From Symsagittifera roscoffensis (Eukaryota > Xenacoelomorpha > Acoela > Convolutidae), in assembly GCF_963678635.1 (NCBI RefSeq), contig NC_087063.1:8280386-8344385 (forward strand): 64,000 bases of DNA. Direction: 5' to 3'. This document shows positions 34,501 through 45,800 of the stretch, in pieces (position 1 is the first letter of the stretch; every line of letters begins with the position of its first letter). The translations under genes were made by a program, and so were the position numbers. The notes under the pieces are model-generated. The model was not told the origin of the DNA. It saw only the letters and a program-made list of their open reading frames with translations, and ran no database searches.

Positions 34501-34695
34501 CTCATTATCGGAGACTTAATCACAGTTCATAAAATTCATGGCGATGGCTGGCTCTCGGGAACACTGGTCAAAAACGGCAGCAGTGGGCTGCTGCCAGCAT
34601 CGTTCGTAGTACCTGTTTCCAGGAAAAGTCATTCATCGGCTAGGAAGTCACAGAAAAACAGATCACAACATCAAACTTTTTCGGCATTTTTGTAA
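24650..34695 (+). CDS. SH3RF1: POSH/SH3RF: RING E3 ligase and four-SH3 scaffold, nine exons
   Basis: Exons: 24650-24810, 25584-25841, 26121-26201, 26770-27010, 27327-27422, 27636-28290, 29702-29868, 33532-33740, 34452-34695. All have GT-AG sites and matching phases; 2112 coding bases give 703 residues. A RING finger occupies residues 27-68, with His at ligand 5 (C-x2-C, C-x-H-x2-H-x2-C, C-x2-C), i.e. RING-H2 rather than the C3HC4 of vertebrate POSH. SH3 domains lie at about 154-212, 218-283, 420-487 and 623-680; the last (SYPPQNETEVELIIGD) is the POSH C-terminal SH3. POSH assembles the Rac-JNK cascade and acts as an E3 ligase in the cytosol and trans-Golgi. It is shorter than the human protein (888). 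Exon 7 may start at 29708 instead, in the same frame. One-to-one orthology with SH3RF1 versus SH3RF3 is not claimed. Confidence 0.93.
25255..25400 (+). repeat. Dispersed repeat in POSH intron 1
   Basis: Partner of 21955-22160, same orientation. The rest of intron 1 (24811-25583) shows no coding or RNA signal. Confidence 0.4.
26450..26769 (+). repeat. Family F repeat filling POSH intron 3 up to the 3' splice site
   Basis: Shares AAGGAAGGCAAATTCCACTGTCGAA and flanking blocks with the copies at 19750, 32390 and 34290. Its right end (TTGACACTT ... TATTGGCTATGT ... TTTCAG) reaches the acceptor of exon 4 directly. Confidence 0.55.
29000..29540 (+). repeat. Dispersed repeat with CGCG palindrome (family C) in POSH intron 6
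   Basis: Holds TCACCTGTGATCATTTTTCGTAAG, then TTATGGGGGGTTGAAAATTGGC and the palindromic GCGCGATATATTTCGCGC (29107-29124). Inverted copies are at 58500-58900. Diverged relatives lie at 40420, 57262, 54020 and 63330. A GCGAAGTGCAACTTCGCC motif ends it near 29545. Non-coding. Confidence 0.55.
30216..30935 (+). mobile_element. tRNA-derived SINE in POSH intron 7
   Basis: Same architecture as 13788: CGATTAGCAAACGTTATCAA, TTAGTCTGGAGGCAA box A, B box GGGTTCGAATCTGACC (30354), oligo-T, CAAACGGGAAA, GGCTTAGTTGCC, CTAGCCTTGACTTCGT. It extends to TTTTCCGCAAATAAAACATC, which also recurs near 48812. Within it, a block of about 45 bases (TTCGCTTAAAAAATTT) is duplicated. Confidence 0.72.
30940..31125. repeat. 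Large imperfect palindrome (about 85-90 bp arms)
   Basis: The arms run from CCGTTTTCTTTG near 30950 in to TCGCAAGT (31008), and from ACTTGCGA (31037) out to CAAAGAAAACGG near 31120. They pair through CTTCCTATCTGCTAGCTTG and its complement. The centre is a short GGCGAAGCAGAGCTGCGCATC. It looks like two inverted SINE tails or a foldback. Confidence 0.7.
31376..31400. repeat. Short palindrome ATCAGGGCGAAGCCCTGAT
   Basis: A perfect small inverted repeat. Related TATCAGGG / GCAAACCCCTGA sequences occur at 41076, 53712, 58513 and 63036, so it marks the edge of a dispersed element. Confidence 0.45.
31450..32090 (+). mobile_element. tRNA-derived SINE with (TA)n expansion
   Basis: Same family as 13788 and 30216: GCGATTAGCAAGGGTTATTAAATC, box A-like GGGAGGCAACGAATAC, B box GGTTTGAATCTGACC (31684), oligo-T, TGTCGGCTTA, CTAGCCTTGACTTCGTA. 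Just after the leader it carries a pure TA run at about 31486-31543. Confidence 0.72.
31486..31543. repeat. (TA)n microsatellite
   Basis: About 29 uninterrupted TA units, followed by an oligo-T run, replacing the short AATATAGACTTTTT segment seen in other SINE copies. Confidence 0.95.
32095..32300 (+). mobile_element. Second SINE type, tRNA-like head
   Basis: GCAAGCAGCGTTATCAAAGTGG leader, then a tRNA-like head around 32225-32298 with B box CATTCGAATCCGAG. It differs from the neighbouring SINE in its head, so it is a distinct subfamily. Confidence 0.5.
32310..32660 (+). repeat. Family F repeat in POSH intron 7
   Basis: Blocks AAGTTCAGTACATTTCCTTT, AAAGTAAACTCCACTATCGAA, ATCACGAAAAAGTTGATCGAC and GGGTTAGCTTTATCAAAAAA match the copy at 19750-20000. 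Confidence 0.6.
32700..33531 (+). other. Rest of POSH intron 7
   Basis: No gene seen. From 33210 to 33370 there is a diverged copy of a repeat also found at 35040-35145 (TATTACGA-TC-AC, CAACTC-AAATAAA, TTT-ATAGCA). Confidence 0.4.
34240..34451 (+). repeat. Family F repeat abutting POSH exon 9
   Basis: AAAATCTTAAATGTTAAGGCTCAAAT and AAAGTTCAGTTCATTTCCTT match family F. Its end, TTGACACTT ... TGTTGGCTATGT ... TTTCAG, parallels the end of intron 3 and reaches the acceptor of exon 9. Confidence 0.55.
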
Positions 34696-35703
34696 AATAG
34701 TTTGCTCACGAAGAAACTGAATAATTTTGTAAATATAGTAGATTTACTCAGAAATTAGTTTGATAGCAGTTTGATTCGTATTAGGTAGTAGTTGTTAGTA
34801 AACAATTTTTATCAGGCAGTGAATTATTCAGGGCAATTACTTCTGAAATTCATCTATTCTTAAATGTTTAAACAAGAAATATACCATTTATCTGTACAAA
34901 TGATGGTGACAAATATTTAAATAACTCGTGCGGCTGCATATTTTTATTTGAAAAAGAATATTTTTAATGAAATAGTTTTCCTAAAAGTCTAATCTGAAAT
35001 TTTAACAATGTTAAATGTTATTTGCACAGCCGAGCTGGAGAACGTATTGTTATATTACGAATCCACATGTTTTCCAACACAACTCGCAAATAAACGAACT
35101 CATTTGGTGGCATTTTTGAGTGCTGGCAATTTAATAGCACCTATTCTCTGCTTAAATAGTGGCTAGTGTTTGACTTTTTTCAAGCGATCGTGGAGCAGAT
35201 AAGGTTTTGGCACAGCAAACGTTTTATTTTCCTAGGCTTCTTTTAACCTTCTCGTTAAATTTTTAAATTTTTTCTTGGTTTGTGTGTTGCAGTTGTCAAG
35301 GAACCATGGCTCACATGCGAGGACGTGAGACTCTTAAGCGACAATTCGGCGTTTAGTTTCCGGCACATAGCAAAAATTTATTTTTCAGAGCTTATTTCAA
35401 CCATTTCCTTCCTTAGCTCTTTAACCTTTGAGGATAATTTTTGCTGTAATTGTCTCTCTGGGAGGCGGAGGCAGAAATTGTCTCACTCTGGACAGAGGAC
35501 TGAAGGAATTTGACAATAAAGCTAATGTATCAAGCGCAACTAGTTAAAAACAATTTTTACACAACGTAGTGTCGTATTTGATATCCACTCTTTCCAACCC
35601 TGGTAGCAAATATGAGTGCGTATTTATTTGGAACTTTTGCTGCATTTTTTTTATATTTGGCGTTTTGGCTGTATAGAATTATCTCTTTGCATCTGGATTA
35701 TTG
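34696..35703. other. Intergenic, between POSH and the hAT flank
   Basis: Likely POSH 3' UTR then AT-rich DNA. Contains a repeat copy at 35040-35145 related to 33210-33370. No convincing coding frame. Confidence 0.5.
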
Positions 35704-35965
35704 GTAGCTAGTGTTTGAAGGTTGCTTAGCCCTCATAGGATTTTTGTGAGTTTTATCTTTTTTGTTTCTATGACCTGTAAGAGCTTTTTGCAGTTTGTTT
35801 TTGCTTGTTTGCGAAGCTTCACCTTAGTGTAATAAGTACTTCCGGATGAGCAACGGTACAGTTCGATCGACGGGTCCCTCAATTAGATGTTATTGACTTT
35901 GAATGTTATAATTCTTGAAGTTTATTTTGACTCAATTTTGACTTCTCGCACTTTGACTCATTTTG
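35704..35965. repeat. 262 bp direct repeat, left copy, flanking hAT
   Basis: Identical by eye to 38219-38480 at a constant offset of 2515 bases. It starts with GTAGCTAG, the 8-base target duplication abutting the hAT right end. It ends at CATTTTG, where the element's left side begins. Confidence 0.93.
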
Positions 35966-36122
35966 GCAAAATTGTGTTTTTTTTCCATAAAAAACGTTTT
36001 AAACGTTTAAAACGTTTTAAACATGTTTAAAACACCTTTTTTCCCAGATCAACGTATAATTGCTCCCACGACATCTCAAGTGTTAAAAACTGGAGTACGA
36101 AAAATTTATTCGAAAATTCTTA

Positions 36123-37849
36123 TCAAAATTTTTCGTTTAAAACTCGCAAGCAGAAGGCTAGTTTTCCGACCTTTTCCGGTGCTAGCCTGTTGCGCAAATC
36201 AGAATGCACAAAACCCATTGAACTGAATACCCGCTCCAGTCCGGCCGACGACGGAGCAATGCTGATCAGAGTCACAGCCAACTCCACAAGTTCTTTTTCC
36301 AGATTTCCGAGAATTTCCTGTGACTTGTAGAAATTTCCCAGCTCACAGTTCGCAGAAATAGCGTACACTTGCTGGATTACATCTTTAGTTCCTCCAATAA
36401 ATTGTAAATACTCCGACATGCAGGAAGCTCTGTTTTCGCGTACCCAGTTTGTTGCCTCGTTCCATTCAGAAGTCGTCAGATTGTTGCCAAGGTACTTCGG
36501 GTGCAGAGAATGGGCAACAAAAAACACTGCAGTAACACTCTTGTTGTACCTAGTTTCGGCGGCTGCTAACCATTCTCTTCCTTCTCCTTCGAGACTCCGG
36601 TAACTTTCAAGGACTTTTTTCCACGCGTGAACAGCATCTGCAAGTGTCACTTGATTTCCCTGAACCAGATCAATGGCGAGTGAAATGGGGGTCAAAACGT
36701 TTACAGCGTCCTCCACTTGTTTGTACAAGGCTAAGTCGACGATGTATTTTCGAACTTCTTTGTTCTTCCCTGTTCGAAAGTTCTCTTGATTGTCGTTTGC
36801 CACTTCTCGGAGGTGGTTCCAGTTTCGTTGGTACCATTTAAACATGGTAACAGTTGAACTCCAGCGAACATCACTCGGGATAACAGCCATTGTTGCTCCG
36901 TCTTTACTGGCTAAAAGTCCTCGAAGTACATGGGAGTACTTGAACGCCTTCGAAATTGCCGAAATTCTTGATACCAGTTCTTTTGGGCTGAGATCTTTAG
37001 CTAGCAAATTCAATTGATGTGCAACGCAGCCCACTGTGATGACCGAATCCAAATTTTCAGCGACCAATTTTTTCATTTTGACCATGTTTTCCGCGTTATC
37101 AGTTGTTATTGCAACAATAACACACTCGTACTTATCTTCTGCAGAAGCAATTGCATTTTGCGTGAGCTCGGCAAGATATTCACCAGTGTGGCTCTCGGCT
37201 CCAGTATCAATAGTTTCAACCAAGTAGACTTTGCTGTTCGCTTGTACCGAGAAACATACAATCGGCTCGTTTGCATTGTCTGTCCAGCCATCTATACACA
37301 TAGTAACGAGTTTTCCGGCTAGTTGTTTCTTTGCGCTGGCCTGTTGATCTTCGTATACAGAATTCAATATTTCGTTGCCGAGTTGTTTTCTAGACGGTGG
37401 CTGGTATCCCGGATGTAAACTGTGAACCAAGGCCTGGAAATAGTAGTTTTTGACAAAAAAAAAATCTGAAAAATTGAACAGTTTTATCGAAAAACGGAAG
37501 TAAAATTACTCACAGTGAAGTGCCTAGATTCCACGGCTCTAAAAGCAACGTTGTTCGCAAAAAAGAACCGTCCCACTTCCTTGTCGAACCTGGCTTTTTG
37601 CTCCGGAGTTGTCTTGACAGCGAAATCCGATATACGTGGCTGTTTTGCCGTAGAAGGGCCAGGAGTGCTCTGCAAAGAAGATTCTTCATTCGTCGTACCA
37701 GATAATTGATGCACTTTATAATAATGCTTCTTCAATCTGTCCACTAAAGGAGCACACTCGTAACCACAACTCCGGCATTTTGCCTTGTTTGCCGCAATTT
37801 TCTCAAATTCACCCCAAATAGCATCCATTTTTCTACCAGTAGTAGCCAT
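36123..37849 (-). CDS. hAT transposase, BED zinc finger, two exons
   Basis: Exons (minus) are 37849-37514 and 37433-36123, with an 80-base intron (donor GTGAGT, acceptor TTTCCAG), phase 0, 548 residues and no internal stop. The N-terminal BED zinc finger has IWGEFEKI, C-x2-C and a final H-x4-H (residues about 10-45) and binds transposon DNA. The RNase H-like core shows MCIDGWTDN with the first Asp, TTDNAENM with the second, the C-x2-H of GCVAHQLNLLAKDL, the RW of SDVRWSS, and the conserved acidic end SSAGLERVFS. The C-terminal hAT dimerisation block ends in RNRLAPEKVGKLAF. It is the cut-and-paste enzyme for this element and any related MITEs. It appears functional, though its own left terminus is damaged. 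Confidence 0.93.
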
Positions 37850-37891
37850 GGTCTCGATCTGAAAAAATTGCCCGGTTAAAGTATAGCACAC

Positions 37892-38051
37892 TTAGCTACC
37901 AGCGTAATGAGTGTTTACATAACCGCGTTCTCTCAGAACCAACTAACCAAGCCAATTGTCAGCCACTTCAATTAGCTACCAGCGTAATGAGTGTTTACAT
38001 AACCGCGTTCTCTCAGAACCAACTAACCAAGCCAATTGTCAGCCACTTCAA
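37892..38051. repeat. Perfect 80 bp tandem duplication upstream of the transposase
   Basis: TTAGCTACCAGCGTAATGAG and the following 60 bases occur twice in tandem (from 37892 and from 37972), identical by eye. It lies between the transposase start and the right terminal repeat, so it doubles part of the promoter or subterminal region. Confidence 0.93.
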
Positions 38052-38197
38052 CGCGAGACCGAAAACAAAGATGCCTGCTAAGGTTGTTCAATAACCAGTG
38101 ATTCATAATTGATTCAGTAGAAAAAAACATTAAAAAAAAACATGTAAAAAAAACAAGTGTTTAAAACAGTGTTTAAAACATGTTTAAAACACCCCTT

Positions 38198-38218
38198 GTT
38201 TAAAACATGCCAACACTG
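38198..38218 (-). repeat. hAT right terminal inverted repeat
   Basis: Plus-strand end ...CATGCCAACACTG, i.e. CAGTGTTGGCATG read inward. CAGTG-type ends are usual for hAT. No matching copy exists at the left side. Confidence 0.8.
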
Positions 38219-38480
38219 GTAGCTAGTGTTTGAAGGTTGCTTAGCCCTCATAGGATTTTTGTGAGTTTTATCTTTTTTGTTTCTATGACCTGTAAGAGCT
38301 TTTTGCAGTTTGTTTTTGCTTGTTTGCGAAGCTTCACCTTAGTGTAATAAGTACTTCCGGATGAGCAACGGTACAGTTCGATCGACGGGTCCCTCAATTA
38401 GATGTTATTGACTTTGAATGTTATAATTCTTGAAGTTTATTTTGACTCAATTTTGACTTCTCGCACTTTGACTCATTTTG
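38219..38480. repeat. 262 bp direct repeat, right copy
   Basis: Original flank of the hAT insertion, beginning with the GTAGCTAG target site. Partner of 35704-35965; sequences diverge immediately after CATTTTG (GACTCAAAAAC here). Confidence 0.93.
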
Positions 38481-41400
38481 ACTCAAAAACAAAAGTGCAA
38501 GTGGCGTGAAAAATTAAGAAAGAATAAGCTAAAAAAAGTACACTTCAGTTTTTAGAGTTTCAAATAGAACAAAAAAATTAGCTATAGACCCAAGTAGAAC
38601 ATAAAGTCACCAAAGAACAAGTTCTATCTAATTGTGTTGATTTTTACAAATTTTATCAACCGTAAATTTATGGTTTTTTTCCGGTTTCCTTAGCTCATTG
38701 AAATGTTTGCTGGCTAGGTTTAACCATTTTTTCAAGCAGAAAAACTTGGTCGCAAACGGTGATAAATTTGCATCCATTAGTGCAAAACAAAGTTTATTTT
38801 AGTTTTCATAGTTTATTTTTATTTGCTTGCTTATTTGAAGTTATCTGTTGATAGGAATTTCTCAAAGCGTTGATATGTATGTAATAGGAATATCATATAA
38901 CTTGCTTTTGAAATTCGAAAAATATCAATTTTATTGCTGGATTACTCTATTTCAACCATGGGTTGGCTATGATTCTCATTGTGTGAAGAGTGTGCTCATT
39001 AATTACTGATGAAATGACGCGATTTGTGCGAACTTCTGTTTTTTTTTTACCATGTTTTCAACTTTTTTTTCAAACTTTTTCTTTCCTTCCTAGCTTTTTT
39101 CGACTAGATAATTTTCGCACAAAAAAAAGAAAGATGGACGATGTCAAATTGACCTTAGGTAGAAACGTTTCAGGTTGTTTTTCAATTGTTCAAAAAATAG
39201 TAAATAATAATGAAAGAAATGATTTTAAACTTTTATACTTTTTAAGAATCAAGTTAAAACGCGTTCACTCTCAAACATATGTTTTGGTTGTGTGTATCCT
39301 GATATCTGGTTAATTCACTTAAGTTTGTCTTCTGGACGGAAAGCATCTTGAGTTATCCAGTGTTTTTTTATATAGCTAACTAGAAATTGACCAATTGCAC
39401 AAAATGAAATGTATTTTTAAAAAAAATTTGAAAGCTTTTCAGGACAAGGTTGTAATATCTGTTTTATAATTAAAATTTCAACTGTTTTTAACAGTCTGGT
39501 AGCCACGTTCTTGATTTTGATAAATGGTGGGTGGAAGTGAGATTTGGTAAACATTTACCAATCGCCATAAATATTCTATGATAAACCTTGTTGTTGAAAG
39601 CAGCGCTAGTTTCAATTACTCAGTCGTTTTTTTTTTGCTGAAAACTTAGTTCATGTGCATTTGGTCTCAGCTTATTTGGGGCTCCTAATTTTCAACTAAG
39701 TTCCTTATACACTAGCCAGCTATTCAACTGCATAAGGAAAGAACAATCTAATTGCTGAGTTGTGATTACTACAAAAGTATGAGAATAAAGTTAAAGAAAT
39801 AAGCATCAGTGGTTGAATGCTTAAAGCTTTTTTTTCGGTAAGTGGTCTCGATATTGAATTCTTAAAAATCAAAAGGCTTGGGAAATTTTAATCTTTACAT
39901 GCATTGTAAAGATTCGCCTCATTGCTAAAATTTTCAGTTAGCATTTTACATTTGAAATTTGAATGATTCAAAATGAAAGAAAATTTGAAATACATTGGAA
40001 GAAATATTTTTTTTTGCTCGCAAATGATTAGTTCTTTCATTTTCAATTAAAAATTATTTTTCTAAAGAGAGCACGATTTAAATAAATGATCAGTTTTCTG
40101 TTGATTTTTTAGATTATCGCTTAAAATAAAATGGGAGAATTAATTATTCGCGAGCAAAGTATTTTGTTTCTACTTTCAATATTTTTCCTTGTGTGTATAT
40201 GTAGTTTATACATAACCGAAGTTTATTGACAATTAGATGATCTATGACATTTTGGCCCGACCTTACAAAAAACGGAATGCTCATGTTTGGGTTGTTTTTG
40301 TTACTCAGTCGGTTTTCGACTTTTTAGCTAGCCGTTTTTGGCAAAAATTTATATCTAACTACCACCCATTTTGTCAGAAGCTCAAATTTGAAAAAAACTC
40401 TGTGATTGTTGTTCAAAATGTTATGAGGTTTTGAAAGCTGCCATTTTGGTCAACTTGAAATAATTGATGGGAGAAAAAATTCATTCTGATAACATGCGCA
40501 AGAATTTTATAGAACAGTTTTATGGAAAAAGTTTCTCTACTATTTTATGACACTTGTCAATTTGCCAATCAACAACTTTTTAAATGGCCATAAACAGCAG
40601 TCAGAAAATTCGCAGCTTCGCTCTGATATATGAGCACTCATGTTTTTTTTTTCACTCAATTTTCTGCGATCAAAATAAAAGTTCTTAACAAAAGTTTTTT
40701 TTACCCATTAAAAATATCAACTCAGTGTTCAAATGTAGAAAAAAATGTTAGTCTTCAATAGTTTTTGTAAGCTTCGTAGGGTATAAAAATGGTCATTTTG
40801 ACCCCGCTCTGGACTAGCTAATGCGCGCTTTGAAGATTTGATTATGATGATGAAAGCATAACGCGATACGATAAAGTTATGCATGGCGAAATATACTGCA
40901 CTACAAAATCGTTTCAAATTGAATTGAGGCATTCTATTATGTCGTATTAATTTCGCACTACACAAATTTTCATACTTGTTGTTTGATATTGTCCTAAAAT
41001 TGTGGTTTTTCAATAATTTTCTTACCAATTCTATTCGATACCGATTAAGAGGGAGTCGGAAGACAGGGGTTTTCCCTGATATACGAGCAGTCTTCTTATT
41101 TATCTGCCAGTTTTTGCTAAACCAGCGTTTGTAGACTCCTAAAATTTTGTTACAAATTATTTATTACTGTTCTCAGAAAATGAATCTCGGTTGAGAAACA
41201 AGGTTAGTCAAAGCAGGAATTCAGTCACAAAGATTAATCGGAAAATGGATAAAATGACCACTCTACTTTCAAACGCGAGGAAAAAACCAAGCAAAATTTC
41301 TCTAATGAAACAATTAATCCAACGCTATTGGTTGTTTGTAGAAGTCAGTAGAAGAATGAAGCTCAGTTCCGACCTAATTTCAGTTTATTGACCGAGTAAC

Positions 41401-42879
41401 TTTGGTCGGAAGTGCTTTGATTTCCCTTGTTTTTGCTCGCGGTAGTCGAGTTGAAAAGTATATTTTGAATCTAGGTTTGAGTTGAGTAATTCTAAGCAAA
41501 TCTTGGCTTCGCTAATTTCTCAACCCCAATTCTGTGAAAAAAAAACAAACCGTTACTTTGTTCAAACAAAAATTGATTTTTAAATTTTCTCAGTTTTTCA
41601 CTTTGAGCTTTCAAAAAACAAAATTAAAAAACAAGCCGTGAACTCTGAGTTCTAGAATCTTCTTAAATTTTTCTAGTTTATAGCTATCCGTTAACAGGAG
41701 TTTTAGCAGCTAATTCGCTTATTGTTTTCGACGACTCGATGAATGGAAAGGAGTTATGGAGACTAGAAATTCTTTCACGCCCACCTGGCCCATCTCAAGG
41801 AAAGCTCCAGAGGAGCTTGAAGTGTGGTAGCATACAAAAACCCTGTTAGTCGTTTTTCTCGTTTGAAAAAAATGTATTTAAAAAAAATTGACTAATTGCT
41901 AAAAATTGTTCTGCGTATTTCGGATTTTCAGATTAAATTAGATGAAATTGGTGAGAGGCTGGCCTCCCAATTTTACTCTTACTAGAATTTGAACGCTATA
42001 TTTGAACTTTTTTTAGACTATAGTCATCGCTGTTTCTAGAAAGAAAAATAACGGGAAATTTAGACAATAAAAATTGCAAAAATAAATTTTTATTTTTTTT
42101 CGACCTAAAAACTGTTAAATTTTGATTTTTTTTTTGCTTGTATTAATTTGACTGGAACATTCTGCTCTACTTCCTCAGCAACCGGCTATCCCAGTTGGTT
42201 TTGAAACACACGCTGTTTAAAGTTTTTTAGAAACTTAATTTCTCATCAAAACTGTAAATAGCTCCATATAAGTAGGTTATTATAGTAGAAAAATATTTTA
42301 TACACATATCCTGCAATTGTTGTTCCGACCATTTTTTTAAAGTTGATATGAAATTATCAATTTTTTACTCAATAAATTCAGCTACCCAAAAATTCTAATT
42401 CTTCCTCGTGAACTTTTCGTGCTATATCAAAAACTCTCTTTCCAGCAGTCTGACCTTTTGCACCCTTTTTCTGGCAATTTCCTTAGTAGATAAAATTTCT
42501 GGACAGCAAGCAAGCTACTTGTATGAGCATGATTAAGGGCATTGATTGTTCCGAATACATAAATAGACCAAAATGTGCAATTATTTGTTAAATAGGATGA
42601 AATCTGCTGTTATAAAAAATATCCTCCTTCAATTTATTATAAGAAATGAATCTGTAGTAATAGGATGAAATCCACTTGTCCTCCAAATAATTTCAATGTC
42701 GACAGAGTATAGCTGGACTAAAGACCTTTCAATAGTCATTTCGAATAAAAAATCAAAGCGCAAAAAAAGTGGTTTTAATTTCCTAATTCTAAAAATTTTG
42801 AAGCTAAAATTCGAAAACTGTTTGGTCGGAACATTCTGTACAACATATTCAAAATTGGTCATTGTTTGATGATGTTTTA
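38481..42879. other. Intergenic, repeat remnants, no gene recognised
   Basis: A family F-like end at 38670-38730 (TTTTTCCGGTTTCCTTAGCTCATTG, TTTGCTGGCTAGGTT) resembles the end of POSH intron 8. Around 40420-40640 and 40790-41100 are diverged family C repeats with a terminal CCCTGATATACGAGCAGTC. Several open frames exist but none has family signal, and all are AT-biased. Confidence 0.5.
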
Positions 42880-45800
42880 TTACTTAATAGGCTGGTAGTT
42901 GGTGCGCGTCGAGATCATTTTTGAACTGGCGAACACTGTGAAGACAAAAGCCCCGACTAGATTCACAATTCCACAAAGGTCAAACACTCTTTGCCATGAA
43001 GTGTAGCTGTATACGTTCCCAGAGGTCAAAAATTCAGAGACATGTGGTGCGATAAAGCTGCAGATAATTCCGAACATATTGACCCACGAAAACACAGCGC
43101 CAACGAAAAACTTATCTGGGCATATGTCCAAAACATGCGAACAAATTTGAGTGATAAAACATGAGTTGGCTATTGACCCCATACTGAGGAAAATGATAGC
43201 CATGGTGGCGTTGCAAGGGTCGACCCGGATTGAGAAACAGAATATGGCGGCGGTCACTCCCCCGAAAACTACAAACATTTTCCTGATGTTGATCGTTTTC
43301 CAGTTTAGATTAGATCGAGCTAAGTCGGTGAAATACGAGCATAGAATACTGTAAAAGTCAGGAGTGTAAAAACAAATATAATGGCAATTATTGAAATGTA
43401 TTTTTTTCTAAAAATTCTAAATATTAAATGATTTTGATGGTTCTTTTCCATTAAAACTCTCTGGTGAATTTCGAGACCTCAAAATACAGATATCGCTTTT
43501 TAGGTTTTTTTCAAAAGTAGGCTGATTTTGATGTTCGCTTAAAACAAATATAATGGCAAATATTGAAATGTATTTTTTTCTAAAAATTCTAAATATTAAA
43601 TGATTTTGATGGTTCTTTTCCATTAAAACTCTCTGGTGAATTTCGAGACCTCAAAATACAGATATCGCTTTTTAGGTTTTTTTTTCAAAAGTAGGCTGAT
43701 TTTGATGTTCGCTTAAAACAAATATAATGGCAAATATTGAAATGTATTTTTTTCTAAAAATTCTAAATATTAAATGATTTTGATGGTTCTTTTCCATTAA
43801 AACTCTCTGGTGAATTTCGAGACCTCAAAATACAGATATCACTTTTTAGGTTTTTTTTTTCAAAAGTAGGCTGATTTTGATGTTCGCTATTATGTAATAT
43901 ATGCGAATTTATGCTCTGCTATTACTAATTGTTACATTACCATACAGGTTTTATGAGTAACTATGACTGATTCTGCTCTTTTTTGTATTTCTCTACCTCT
44001 CCATTTTTAACCATGGAAAGTTTTTGGATCACAAAAGTTTTTTTTAAAAGTGTCGAGAAAAACTAGTCTGAGCTTTTCCGTTTTCCAGATTAAGATCAAG
44101 ATCACTATCAAGATCTCTAATAACTCTTTATGATTCACCGATGCTGACACGTAACTGAGAATTTTTTGACTTCTTTGAAAATTATTTCACCGCTGCTGAC
44201 TTAATTGCAATTTTTTTGGCTTTTTGAAAATTATTTCACCGCTGCTGACTTAATTGCGATTTTTTTTGGCTTTTTTGAAAATTATTTTACATTCCTGAAC
44301 ACTGTGCAGAAAACATGTGGTAAGGCGGCGTATATGCCACTCAGATGGACGTCGAATCCCAACACGTAAGACAGGTAGCTGGGCACCACAGTTAGAAGAA
44401 GGGTGTACATAAAGTCAGTGCAAAACATCAGCACGCAGGAACTCCATACGTTGATACTAGTGCAAATGTTCCTCCAGGGAATTTCTTTGCTGAAGTCAAT
44501 CTGAATAAAACACTTTCTCATTAAATTTGGACAATAAATGTTTTTATAATTCAAAAAAGGACAAAGATGCTTTAAAAAGTTCAAAAAATGTATAAGTGGG
44601 GCGAACTGAATGATATAGTAAATTAGTTTCAATGAGACTACGTTTTTTTTTTTGTAAAAAAAGTATCACTCAACTACTTTTAAGAGATTTCTTTGCGCTA
44701 ATCGAACCGAGACATCTTTTTTATAATCTGTAAGTGTTAAATGTATTATAAATCAGAATCTGCACTTCTATTTACTTTATTTAGTTTTTTTTGTCTTTTC
44801 CAGTTAGCATCCAGTGTGATGGAAAATACATGTTAAAGTCTTATTTCGAGAAACCCACCGACAGAGATAACTCTTTCCTAGTGAGAGAAGAATCCAGTCC
44901 ATCTTCAGTAACTGGCAGATCATCTGGCTTCTCTTTCACAGACAGGAACCAAATGGGCACAAAGACACATGTCAGGATACCCCAGAAGTAGAAGACCAGA
45001 GGCCACCCACCGAGGAAGTCGAAGTCCGCCAGGAACCCACTCGCTATTTGGGACACCACCGGGGCTATTTTGGCCCCGGTTGTCGCCAGCGCAACGAGAA
45101 GTGTGTTTTCATTGTCGTAGCTCCAGTAGCTGAAAATATCTGAAAGGTAAACTCCTGGAAACAAGCCATCATGCTTTGGGATAACGATGGTTCCCTAAAA
45201 TTTTAACTATGAAAGTACTCCTCGTAAAAACCCGCCCGCCTTCCTCCCCCCCCCCCAGCCCAAACCTAGCACGAGCATCAATTTTATGGTGTAATTATTG
45301 GTGGTAGAAGGCTAAAAATAGATCTTAAATTTTTTTGTAATGCATGGTTTATTTAGTCCGCGTGTGAAAAGAGCTTAAGATCCTAATGAGCTTGTGCTTG
45401 TGAAAATGAAAACTGTTAAATGAGAACAAAACTATACGAGAAATCTTAAGCGGAACGTACTGCTCAGCAGCATAAGTGGTTTATCTGAAATTTTCTCCTA
45501 AAACTAATTTGAACTTCGGGTACTAATTGAGATAGAACTTGATACAGATTTTTGCATAAATATCTATAACTATGTCTTACCCCATAAGAACCATAGCCGA
45601 CGGGTAGTTGGCGCCAGCCGAGAGTCCAATGAAGATCCGAAGCACGATGAGAAACGCTACGTTTGAGATCGCAGCGACGTGTGTTAATAATGTAGCCATT
45701 CCTGAAATGAGCATGGACATTCCCATGACCTTCTTGCCTCCATATTTGCCGGCGATTACACCCCCCGGCACTTGTCCGGCGGCGTACCCGTAGTAGTAAG

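Larger units (their letters stand above)
35966..38218 (-). mobile_element. hAT DNA transposon with a lost left terminus
   Basis: The right end, read inward, is CAGTGTTGGCATG, a typical hAT-type terminal repeat, and it abuts GTAGCTAG (38219-38226), a typical 8-base hAT target duplication. Both ends carry clusters of GTTTTAAAC/GTTTAAAAC subterminal motifs (36000-36035 and 38155-38210). The left side lacks the terminal CAGTGTT and begins instead after a copy of the right flank. The element encodes a spliced, apparently intact transposase. Confidence 0.85.

Noticed and set aside
39120-39313. Open frame after a Lys-rich start at 39120-39313
   Set aside because: AT-biased, no family signal, no splice partners seen.
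45130-45194. Extended SLC17 exon 3 starting at 45194 (acceptor TTTTAG)
   Set aside because: Phase does not match exon 2 and it inserts residues absent from the family; the acceptor at 45130 restores both phase and alignment.
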